Assembly (NCBI GenBank): GCA_025774935.1
Contig: JALGZK010000025.1
Location: 1 to 26,849, forward strand
DNA: 26,849 nt
DNA from: a bacterium
Lineage (GTDB): Bacteria > Joyebacterota > Joyebacteria > Joyebacterales > Joyebacteraceae
Direction: 5' to 3'
A model generated the notes under the pieces. The model was not told the origin of the DNA, did no database searches, and worked only from the letters and a program-made list of their open reading frames with translations. Below, in pieces: positions 7,869-14,777 of this stretch (positions within the stretch are counted from its first letter, which is position 1; each line of letters starts with the position of its first letter). The position numbers were made by a program, and so were the translations under genes.

Positions 7869-7993
7869 CGGTCTTTCGGGGGCCCCGCGGGAACCACTTC
7901 CTCTGAGCCCGCATCAGAAACGTACAGAGACCCGAAGAACACGCTCGCGGCGGCTCGCGGCGCCTTGTCGCGTCGCCTGAAAGGAGGAGGGAA

Positions 7994-8281
7994 TTGCCCT
8001 ACCTGATGGTGAGGCACAAGGTCGAGGACTTCGGGCGGTGGAAGGCGGCGTTCGACAGGAGCCTCGACCAGCGCCACGTATGCGGCCACAAGGCGAGCCG
8101 GCTCTTCGATGTCGACGTCGACGGCAGCAGCGTGGTTGTGTATTCCCAGTGGGACAGCATCGAGAGAGCCCGGAGCTTCGTCGAGAGCGAAGAGCTCAAG
8201 GAGGCGATGAAGCAGGAGGGGTTCTCCGAGCGTCCCGATTTCTACTTCCTGAAAGAGGTACCGCTGGAGGAGAGAGCATGA
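7994..8281 (+). CDS. Dimeric alpha-beta-barrel 'cyclase-like' small protein, copy 2
   Basis: This 95-residue protein starts at a TTG codon, preceded by a strong AAAGGAGGAGGG ribosome site. The TTG start is supported by alignment with copy 1 at 7443, with which it shares YLMV..KVED.GRWK..FD, the W(D)(S/T)(I/L)ERAR(S)(F/Y)V block, and the end (S/T)E(R/K)P(D/E)(F/I)YFL.E(V/I). Its stop TGA overlaps the start ATG of the SnoaL-like gene by 4 nt (ATGA), so the two are probably translated in a coupled way. A small-molecule-binding or cyclase-type role is inferred from the fold and the SnoaL neighbour only. Confidence 0.85.
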   Translation: MPYLMVRHKVEDFGRWKAAFDRSLDQRHVCGHKASRLFDVDVDGSSVVVYSQWDSIERARSFVESEELKEAMKQEGFSERPDFYFLKEVPLEERA

Positions 8282-8712
8282 CAACAGACAACAAGGCGAC
8301 AGCGCGTCGGATGTACGAGGAGTGCTTCAACAAGGGCGACCTCAGCATGGTGGACGATGTCATCTCCGAGAACTTCGTGTCGAGAACTCCCAATCCCGGA
8401 GGACTGCCGCCGGATCGTGAGGGGTTCAAGCAGACGGTCAATCTACTCCGGTCCGGGTTCCCGGACCTCAACATGACCGTCGACGGGATGGTCGCCGAGG
8501 GCGACACGGTCGCCGCCCGTGTCACTGCGCGCGGCACGCACACGAACGAGTTCATGGGCATTCCCCCGACCGGCAAGCAGGTGACCATGACCGGCATGGA
8601 CTTCGTGCGCTTCGAGAACGGGAAGGTGGTCGAGCGCTGGGGAGCGTGGGACCAGCTGGGCATGATGCAGCAGCTCGGCGTGATTCCCGCTGAGGCTCCT
8701 GCAGGGGCGTAG
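8278..8712 (+). CDS. SnoaL-like polyketide/ester cyclase family protein
   Basis: The ATG at 8278 overlaps the preceding stop by 4 nt and gives 144 residues, normal for the family; a longer open frame from 8038 overlaps copy 2 and is not used. The sequence follows the SnoaL pattern of the NTF2-like fold: ARRMYEECFNKGDLSMVDDVISENFV, then PDREGFKQTVNLLRSGFPDLNMTVDGMVAEGDTVAARVTARGTH, then GIPPTGKQVTMTGMDFVRFENGKVVERWGAWD. The segment FPDLNMTVD and the WD near the end are family hallmarks. SnoaL proteins catalyse aldol ring closures or act as small-molecule isomerases, but most environmental members are uncharacterised. It is translationally coupled to copy 2 of the alpha-beta-barrel protein. Confidence 0.88.
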   Translation: MTTDNKATARRMYEECFNKGDLSMVDDVISENFVSRTPNPGGLPPDREGFKQTVNLLRSGFPDLNMTVDGMVAEGDTVAARVTARGTHTNEFMGIPPTGKQVTMTGMDFVRFENGKVVERWGAWDQLGMMQQLGVIPAEAPAGA

Positions 8713-8743
8713 CACCCGAGACACACCCACGCACGGATAGAAG

Positions 8744-8770
8744 AAGGCCCGCCGCGAGGCGGGCCTTTCT
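8744..8770 (+). terminator. Intrinsic terminator after the SnoaL-like gene
   Basis: AAGGCCCGCC (8744-8753), loop GCGA, and GGCGGGCCTT (8758-8767) form a perfect 10-bp stem running into TTTCT. It starts 32 nt after the stop at 8712. Confidence 0.8.
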
Positions 8771-8846
8771 GCGTCTCTCTGCCTCGCGGGTCGGCCGGCT
8801 TCGGGTCTCGCGGTCCAACCATCGCCGCGGGCGGCCAGTTCCACAA

Positions 8847-8875
8847 CTGACACGGGCCCGTCGTTCCGATAGAAT
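8847..8875 (+). promoter_or_regulatory. Sigma70-type promoter for the aldo/keto reductase
   Basis: CTGACA (8847-8852), a 17-nt spacer and TAGAAT (8870-8875) each match the consensus at 5 of 6 positions. The predicted transcript start near 8882 gives a leader of about 50 nt before the ATG at 8933. Confidence 0.65.
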
Positions 8876-8932
8876 GGAGCGACGGGCTTCGTACGTCCGC
8901 TGACCCCCGGTTCCGGAACGGAAGGACCTCCG

Positions 8933-10153
8933 ATGCTCTACCGCAGGATGCCAAGCACCGGTGACGAGCTCTCGATCCTCGGATTCGGATGCATGCGCCT
9001 TCCCGAAAAGGGAGGGAAGATCGACGAGGAACGCGCGACGCGACAGCTAAGGGACGCCATCGACCGCGGCCTGAATTACGTCGACACGGCCGCGCCGTAC
9101 CACATGGGCACGAGCGAGCCGTTCGTGGGAAGGGCGCTCGGGGACGGGTACCGCGAGAGGGTCTTCCTCGCGACGAAGCTCCCACCGTGGAAGACGAACG
9201 CGCCCGACGACATGGAGCGGATCCTCGGCGAGCAGCTCGAGAAGCTCCGGACCGACCACGTCGACTACTACCTCGTACACGCGCTGAACGGCGACAGCTG
9301 GAAGAAGATGAGGGACTTCGGCGTGCGGGAGTTTCTCGACAAGGCGAAGTCAGACGGGCGGATCGCGCACGCCGGCTTCTCGTTCCACGGGGTCCTGCCC
9401 GACTTCAAGCAGATCGTCGACGCGTACGACTGGGAGTTCTGCCAGCTCCAGTACAACTACCTCGACGAGAAACGGCAGGCCGGCACCGAGGGGCTCGAGT
9501 ACGCGGCAGGTAAGGGGCTCGGCGTCATCGCGATGGAGGGGCTGCGGGGCGGGAACCTCGGAAAGAGCGTGCCGCCCGAAGTCCAGGCAGTCTGGGACGA
9601 GGCCCACACGGAGCGCTCCGCTGCCGAGTGGGCGCTCCGGTGGATCTGGAACCGCCCGGAGATTCAGGTGAACCTCTCGGGCATGAACGACGAGAAGCAC
9701 ATCGAGGAGAACCTGCGCATCGCCGGGGAGGCGTTTCCGAACTCGCTCGGGTCGGAGGAACTCGAGCTAGTGCGCCGGGCGGCGGACGCGTACCGCTCGA
9801 TCATGAAGGCCGACTGCACGGGATGCCAGTACTGCCTGCCGTGCCCGTCAGGAGTCAACATCCCCGGGTGCTTCGGAAGCTACAACAGCAAGTACATCTT
9901 CCGTGACAGGAAGGCGCGGTTCCTCTACCTCTTCTGGTGTGGAGGTCTCATGGGCGGCCCCCCCGCCCTCGCCTCGCAGTGCACCGACTGCGGCCAATGC
10001 GTCCCCAAGTGTCCGCAGGAACTCGCCATTCCCGAGCTTCTGAAGGACGTCGCCGGGGAGTTCGACGGCCCGACTCTCAAGCCCACGCTCTGGTTCATGA
10101 AGGGCAGGATGGCCCTGAAGCGGTGGCTGGCGCAGCGCGGACAGCCCGCGTGA
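8933..10153 (+). CDS. Aldo/keto reductase with C-terminal 4Fe-4S ferredoxin-like domain
   Basis: The 406-residue protein starts at ATG 8933, with a GGAAGGA site upstream. Residues 1-285 are an AKR TIM barrel with the full catalytic tetrad D51 and Y56 (YVDTAAPY), K82 (ATKLPPW) and H116 (YYLVHALN). The C-terminal part carries C295-x2-C298-x2-C301-x2-C304-P, followed by C350-x2-C353-x2-C356-x3-C360-P, a ferredoxin-like cysteine set that would bind one or two iron-sulfur clusters. This architecture is the COG1453 'predicted oxidoreductase' family; the physiological substrate is unknown, and electrons probably pass between the cluster and a bound nicotinamide. It has its own promoter (8847-8875). 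The stop is followed within 8 nt by the remnant of an unrelated secreted protein. Confidence 0.92.
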   Translation: MLYRRMPSTGDELSILGFGCMRLPEKGGKIDEERATRQLRDAIDRGLNYVDTAAPYHMGTSEPFVGRALGDGYRERVFLATKLPPWKTNAPDDMERILGEQLEKLRTDHVDYYLVHALNGDSWKKMRDFGVREFLDKAKSDGRIAHAGFSFHGVLPDFKQIVDAYDWEFCQLQYNYLDEKRQAGTEGLEYAAGKGLGVIAMEGLRGGNLGKSVPPEVQAVWDEAHTERSAAEWALRWIWNRPEIQVNLSGMNDEKHIEENLRIAGEAFPNSLGSEELELVRRAADAYRSIMKADCTGCQYCLPCPSGVNIPGCFGSYNSKYIFRDRKARFLYLFWCGGLMGGPPALASQCTDCGQCVPKCPQELAIPELLKDVAGEFDGPTLKPTLWFMKGRMALKRWLAQRGQPA

Positions 10154-10161
10154 TGTCCTGA

Positions 10162-10623
10162 CCGTTCCCGGGTTGGGGGATCTCCGGCTCATACCCGCAC
10201 GACGCCAGCGAGGTCGCGATCATCGGACCGGCCGACATCACCGCCAGCTGCTACTGCCTCGAGCTCTGCCACTTCTACGTCATCGAAGAGTGGTGGGACG
10301 GCGCGTTCGTCTCGGTATCGACCGACGAGGGCTTGACCTGGCACCTCCTGACTCCCGCCGGCGGTTACGACCTCATCGGAGAGTGGGACAACTACTGCGT
10401 CGGTCCGTTGCCCAGCTACTCCGACGAGAACAGCTCCGCGTTCAGGGTCGACTGCTTCGACCTCTCGGAGTTCATCGGGAACGAGGTCAAAATCGGGTTC
10501 AACTTCGGCTCGGACAGCAGCGTCACGTACGCCGGCTGGAGCATCCTGTGGGCGGCCCTCAGCGGTCCCGAGTCCCCGGTCGAGCGGTCGAGCTGGGGTT
10601 CGATCAAGGGGCTCTACCGGTAG
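10162..10623 (+). pseudogene. 5'-truncated secreted beta-sandwich protein ending in WGSIKGLYR
   Basis: A frame of 153 codons is open from just after an in-frame TGA (10159-10161) to the TAG at 10621-10623. It has no ATG or GTG near its 5' end; the only in-frame candidate is a TTG at 10333, in the middle of a domain. The translation (FYVIEEWWDGAFVSVSTDEG, then TWHLLTPAGGYD, and later KIGFNFGSDSS...YAGWSILWAAL) resembles the jelly-roll domain found after the catalytic domain in immune-inhibitor-A/M6-type peptidases and similar secreted proteins (WDGG.V.ISTDGG.TW..LTP.GGY). It ends PVERSSWGSIKGLYR, matching the tail of the secreted protein at 3466-4077. No signal peptide or catalytic part remains, so it is probably a gene remnant. 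Confidence 0.6.
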
Positions 10624-10694
10624 AGGGCGAGCCGACTCGGACGCGCGGGGTCGCACCGCCGACCGCACGCTATTCCTGAGGGGATTCACGAACT

Positions 10695-10728
10695 CGGCCC
10701 GGTGCCTTCCCGCGCCGGGCCGTGTATT
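10695..10728 (+). terminator. Terminator-like hairpin after the remnant
   Basis: CGGCCCGG (10695-10702) pairs with CCGGGCCG (10715-10722) around a 12-nt loop and is followed by TGTATT. It isolates the octaheme cytochrome gene from upstream transcription. Confidence 0.55.
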
Positions 10729-10749
10729 CCGGGTGCCCGCACAACGCGG

Positions 10750-10779
10750 TTGCGCTCGCCGCGGAGCGGGTGCTAGACT
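10750..10779 (+). promoter_or_regulatory. Possible promoter of the octaheme cytochrome gene
   Basis: TTGCGC (10750-10755) and TAGACT (10774-10779) are 18 nt apart. The predicted leader before the ATG at 10913 is about 127 nt. The match is moderate (4 of 6 at each box). Confidence 0.4.
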
Positions 10780-10912
10780 CTCAGCTCACCAAACGCTCAC
10801 GACACCATTGACACAGGGGCCCGCTTACCGGGGAGGGCCCTCGGATTCGGCGGCGCGCGCTCGCGGGCAGCAGTCCGGTGCGTCGCGGCGCCAGGGCATG
10901 GAAGGGGGGACC

Positions 10913-12190
10913 ATGACGCATCGGGTCGGCATCACAGCCGTCCTTGCTGTCTTCGTCGTCGTGGCCTTCGCGGGCCTCGTGTCCGCGCAGGAGGAGTCCT
11001 GCATTACCTGTCACCGGGGGCTGAGTCCGGGGCAGGTTCAGGACTGGGAGACGAGCAAGCACTCGAGGGCCAGAGTGACGTGCTCCGTCTGTCACGGCGA
11101 CGCGCACATGAGCGCGCAGGACGTCGACATGGTGAGCTTCCCGGACGAGGCGCTGTGCGGGGAGTGCCACGAGGAGCAGTTCGAGCAGTTCGGGAGGGGC
11201 AAGCACAACTTCGGCTGGACGTCGATGAACGCCCTGCCCGTCACGCACCTCGAGCCCGACGTCCTGATCGAAGGCGGCCGAGGCTGCGGCGGATGCCACA
11301 ACATGGGCATCAAGACCGCCGAGCAGAAGCAGGCACAGCTCGACAAGGGCTACCGCTACCAGACGAACTCGTGCGACGAGTGCCACACGCGGCACGCGTT
11401 CTCCGAGAAGGAGGCGAAGAGCCCGCACGCCTGCCAGCAGTGCCACATGGGCTTCGACCACCCCCAGTGGGAGATGTGGGAGAGCTCGAAGCACGGCGAG
11501 CGGTGGCACGCGAAGGTCACGGGCTACCTGCCCGAGGGCGCCGTGGCGCCGACGTGCCAGACCTGCCACATGCCCGACGGCGACCACGAGAACAGGACCG
11601 CCTGGGGATTCCTGGGCGTCAGGCTTCCGATGCCCGAGAACGAGCAGTGGGCCTCGGACAGGGCGACGATCCTGAAGGCGCTCGGCGTGCTCCATCCGGA
11701 GACCGGCGAGCCGACTGAGCTGGTCGGTGCCGTTCAGGCGGTCGACATGGCGCGCCTGACGGAGGAGGCGTGGCAGACCGAGCGCGACAAGATGCTCAAG
11801 ACGTGCAGCGGCTGCCACTCCGAGACGTACGCCCGGCAGCAGCTCGAGATGGGCGACCAGATCCTCAAGGACGCCGACCGTCTCATGGCCCAGGCCATCG
11901 ACATCGTGGCGGAGCTCTACGCTGACGGCATCATCGAGAAGCCCGAGGGTTACCCGTACAACTACCCGATGCTTCTGTTCTTCAACAGGACGGGTGGCGG
12001 CGACATGGACAGCCTGTCCTACATCGACCAGGTGCTCCTCGAGATGTACCTCAAGCACCGGATGAGGACATTCCAGGCCTTCTTCCATGTCAACCCGGAC
12101 TACGCGTACTGGTACGGGTGGGCGCAGATGACGAAGGACCTGGGCGAGATCCAGGAGCTCGCGAAGACGATGCGCGCCACGCACGGCTAG
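10913..12190 (+). CDS. Octaheme c-type cytochrome, hydroxylamine oxidoreductase-like
   Basis: The start is ATG 10913, just after AAGGGGGGA; the open frame runs on upstream to 10733 without a signal sequence. Residues 1-25 (HRVGITAVLAVFVVVAFAGL, then VSA/Q) are a signal peptide for export to the periplasm. Eight CxxCH haem sites begin at residues 30, 57, 82, 125, 154, 174, 215 and 298 (CITCH, CSVCH, CGECH, CGGCH, CDECH, CQQCH, CQTCH, CSGCH). Count, spacing and the block CQTCHMPDG...R match the hydroxylamine oxidoreductase (HAO)/Multi-haem_cyto family, whose members oxidise hydroxylamine or hydrazine, or reduce nitrite. At 425 residues it is shorter than classical HAO. A PDYAYWYGW motif at about 395-403 may correspond to the region of the P460 cross-linking tyrosine, which needs alignment. 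No quinol-dehydrogenase partner is adjacent; two outer-membrane barrels follow. Confidence 0.85.
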   Translation: MTHRVGITAVLAVFVVVAFAGLVSAQEESCITCHRGLSPGQVQDWETSKHSRARVTCSVCHGDAHMSAQDVDMVSFPDEALCGECHEEQFEQFGRGKHNFGWTSMNALPVTHLEPDVLIEGGRGCGGCHNMGIKTAEQKQAQLDKGYRYQTNSCDECHTRHAFSEKEAKSPHACQQCHMGFDHPQWEMWESSKHGERWHAKVTGYLPEGAVAPTCQTCHMPDGDHENRTAWGFLGVRLPMPENEQWASDRATILKALGVLHPETGEPTELVGAVQAVDMARLTEEAWQTERDKMLKTCSGCHSETYARQQLEMGDQILKDADRLMAQAIDIVAELYADGIIEKPEGYPYNYPMLLFFNRTGGGDMDSLSYIDQVLLEMYLKHRMRTFQAFFHVNPDYAYWYGWAQMTKDLGEIQELAKTMRATHG

Positions 12191-12215
12191 CCGGGCTCGC
12201 TGAGCAGGAGTTACG

Positions 12216-12252
12216 GAGGGGACGACCGAACCCGGTCGTCCCCTCGCTCTTT
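12216..12252 (+). terminator. Intrinsic terminator after the octaheme cytochrome gene
   Basis: GAGGGGACGACCG (12216-12228), loop AACC, and CGGTCGTCCCCTC (12233-12245) form a perfect 13-bp stem followed by GCTCTTT. A second 11-bp stem, GGCCCCGGGAG/CTCCCGGGGCC (12268-12278 with 12292-12302), follows but lacks a T-run. The rest of the gap up to 12468 holds no gene. Confidence 0.8.
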
Positions 12253-12468
12253 GGAGGGGCAGCGGAAGGCCCCGGGAGTGTCCAGGAAGGCCTCCCGGGG
12301 CCTCTCGCGGGGGCGCGACAGGCCGCGCGGGGACCCCTCAGAGGCCCACAGAGGCCCCACGCAGACCGATAAACGGAGAGGCGGGGGCGGGTGTCAAAGA
12401 CGGCGTAGATGGCATGAAGCCCCCTGTTTCCTGGTAGCGCCCGATCACGTTTCCTGCGCGGAGGTACC

Positions 12469-14724
12469 GTGAGAGCGACCACCGTCCTCATTGCCGTGGC
12501 CTGTCTCGTTGCGACGGCCGTCCCCCTGGCGACGGCCCTGGCGGCAGCACACACCGGCGAGGTGACCAAAGAGACGACGGGCCGCCCCGAGAAGATCCCG
12601 CACCGCATCCCGAAGGTCGACACCCCCGTCGAGGTCGACGGCGTCCTCGACGAGCAGGTCTGGAACGAAGCGCTCGTAATGGGCGTGAACACCGAGGTCC
12701 GCCCGGGGGAGAACGTCCCCGCCCCGGTCGAGACCGACATGTACCTCGCCTACAGCGAGACGCACTTCTTCGTGGCCTTCAAGGCGAACGATCCCGACCC
12801 CTCGAAGATCCGGGCGCGCCTCTGCGACCGTGACCGGATTTGGGACGACGAGTACGTCATCATCGGAATCGACACATTCAATGACCAGCGCGGGTCGTTC
12901 GAGTTCGCGTGCAACCCCCTCGGCATCCAGGCCGACGTCGCGGAGGGCGTCTACGGCTCCGGGATGTCGTGGGACGCGATCTGGGACTCGGCGGGTCAGA
13001 TCAACGGCGAGGGGTACGTCGTCGAGATGGCGATCCCGTTCAGCTCTCTCCGCTTCCAGCGGGCCGAGGGCGAGCAGACCTGGGGCTTGGACGCCGTGAG
13101 AAGCTACCCTCGGGACGTCCGCCACCACATTGGGCTCTACGCGCGCGACCGCGACGACGCCTGCTACTTCTGCCAGATGGAGAAGCTCGTCGGATTCGAG
13201 GGCGCGACGCCCGGGCGGAACATCGAGATCGACCCCACGGTCTCCGCGATCCGCGCGCAGGAGCGCGAGGACTTCCCCGACGGGGACTTCGTCGACTCGG
13301 AGTCGAGTGAGGAGCTCGGCCTCACCGGACATTGGGGGATAACGCCGAACATCATGTTCTCGGGAGCCGTGAATCCGGACTTCTCCCAGATCGAGGCCGA
13401 CGTCTTCCAGCTCGACGTCAACAGACGCTATGCGTTTTGGTACCCCGAGCGTCGCCCGTTCTTCCTGAAGGGCGCCGGCATCTTCGAGCGTCTCTACACA
13501 CGCTCGATCGCCGACCCTCTCTGGGGCGCGAAGATCTCCGGCAAGGAAGGGAAGAACGGCATGGGCGCCCTCGCTGCGGAGGACGCGATGACGAACCTCA
13601 TCTTCCCGTCCGCCCAGGGCTCGGACGTCACGTCGCTCGACCAGCGCTCGACAGCCGTCGCACTGAGGTACACCCGGGACTTCGGCGAGTCCTCGAACCT
13701 CGGCGTGGTCCTGGACGGGCGCTCCGGCACCGACTACTACAACGGCATGGGCGGGCTCCAGGGCGACATCTGGTTCACGAAGAGCCACGCGCTCTTCTTC
13801 CACGCGCTCGGCTCGTTGACCGACTACCCCGACTCGGTCGCGGTCGAATACGACCAGCCGCTCGAGGAGTTCGACGGCTCCTCGTTCGCGTTCTCGCTCA
13901 ATCAGATGACGAGCGGGCTCGACTGGTACATAAGCGGCGGCCAGCGGGACACCGGGTTCCGCCACGACCTCGGCTACGTGCCGTCGGTCGGGTACCGCGA
14001 CGCGGATCTCGGCTGGGGCTACACGTGGCAGGAGGACTCGACGAACTGGTGGACTATGCTGAACCTGGGCTCCGGCTACGAGTACCAGGAGGAGACCGAC
14101 GGCACCCTCATGGAACAGGGCTACACGTTCTGGGGGAACTACCAGGGCCAGAAGCAGTCGTTCCTGAACGTCCACGGCTGGATCGGCGAGGACGTGTACT
14201 CCGGGGAGAAGTTCGACACCTGGAACGTCGGCTACGACACCGGCTTCTGGCCGACGGGTTCGGTCTTCCTGCTCGTCTACGGCAGATTCGCCCACACGAT
14301 CGACTACTCCAACGTTCAGCCAGGAGACCAGATCAGGATCACCCCGAACGTCGAGTGGAAGCTCGGCAAGCACCTCGAGTTCGACGTCGCGTACACCTAC
14401 GAGCGCATGGACGTCGACGGCGGCAGGCTCTACACCGCCGGGCTCGCATACGCGAAGGTGATCTACCAGTTCACGAGCCGCGCGTTCCTCCGGGGCATCG
14501 TTCAGCACGCCGACTACCGGTACAACCTGAGCCTCTATGACGACGAGGACATGCTTCCGAGAGAGCAGAGCCTCGCGAGCCAGCTCCTCTTCTCTTACAA
14601 GGTCAACCCGCGGACCGTGTTCTACCTCGGGTACTCCGACGGGTACTACGGCGACAGCGAGACCGTGCTCACGCAGTCCGGGCGCACGGTCTTCGCGAAG
14701 ATCGGGTACGCGTGGGTGCTCTAG
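12469..14724 (+). CDS. DUF5916 protein: CBM9-like domain plus outer-membrane beta-barrel, copy 1
   Basis: The GTG at 12469 is preceded by GGAGGT (4-nt spacing from its end) and begins a signal peptide (about 1-26, MRATTVLIAVACLVATAV then ALAA). The total is 751 residues. Residues about 44-240 form a carbohydrate-binding family 9-like domain (VEVDGVLDEQVWNEA at 54-68, YVVEMAIPFSSLRFQ near 190). The rest is the DUF5916 barrel with its hallmarks NPDFSQIEADVFQLDVN, YPERRPFFLKG and YTRSIADPLWGAKISGK, and alternating aromatic strands to the end (FAKIGYAWVL). Such proteins sit in the outer membrane; their substrate is not established. A paralogue follows directly. The GNAT-like long open frame on the opposite strand is a codon-bias shadow. 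Confidence 0.9.
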   Translation: MRATTVLIAVACLVATAVPLATALAAAHTGEVTKETTGRPEKIPHRIPKVDTPVEVDGVLDEQVWNEALVMGVNTEVRPGENVPAPVETDMYLAYSETHFFVAFKANDPDPSKIRARLCDRDRIWDDEYVIIGIDTFNDQRGSFEFACNPLGIQADVAEGVYGSGMSWDAIWDSAGQINGEGYVVEMAIPFSSLRFQRAEGEQTWGLDAVRSYPRDVRHHIGLYARDRDDACYFCQMEKLVGFEGATPGRNIEIDPTVSAIRAQEREDFPDGDFVDSESSEELGLTGHWGITPNIMFSGAVNPDFSQIEADVFQLDVNRRYAFWYPERRPFFLKGAGIFERLYTRSIADPLWGAKISGKEGKNGMGALAAEDAMTNLIFPSAQGSDVTSLDQRSTAVALRYTRDFGESSNLGVVLDGRSGTDYYNGMGGLQGDIWFTKSHALFFHALGSLTDYPDSVAVEYDQPLEEFDGSSFAFSLNQMTSGLDWYISGGQRDTGFRHDLGYVPSVGYRDADLGWGYTWQEDSTNWWTMLNLGSGYEYQEETDGTLMEQGYTFWGNYQGQKQSFLNVHGWIGEDVYSGEKFDTWNVGYDTGFWPTGSVFLLVYGRFAHTIDYSNVQPGDQIRITPNVEWKLGKHLEFDVAYTYERMDVDGGRLYTAGLAYAKVIYQFTSRAFLRGIVQHADYRYNLSLYDDEDMLPREQSLASQLLFSYKVNPRTVFYLGYSDGYYGDSETVLTQSGRTVFAKIGYAWVL

Positions 14725-14777
14725 CCACCTGCTCGCCCGCCGCACGGGGCGCCGCCGCTCACGACGCAGGCTTCCTC

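Noticed and set aside
7890-7919. GGAACC-N18-TCAGAA, resembling a sigmaE/ECF promoter before the second cyclase-like gene
   Set aside because: The spacer is longer than the usual 15-17 nt, and no second copy was found upstream of the sigma operon, so a link to the ECF factor cannot be supported.
12268-12302. A second 11-bp hairpin after the octaheme cytochrome terminator
   Set aside because: It has no T-run and no gene ending before it other than the one already terminated; kept only as a note in the terminator entry.
12445-14745. A 766-codon open frame on the minus strand across the first DUF5916 gene
   Set aside because: Its translation is low-complexity, rich in Arg, Val, Glu and Asp, with no family signature. 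The plus-strand gene has clear domains; in GC-rich DNA, codon bias keeps the opposite frame free of stops.
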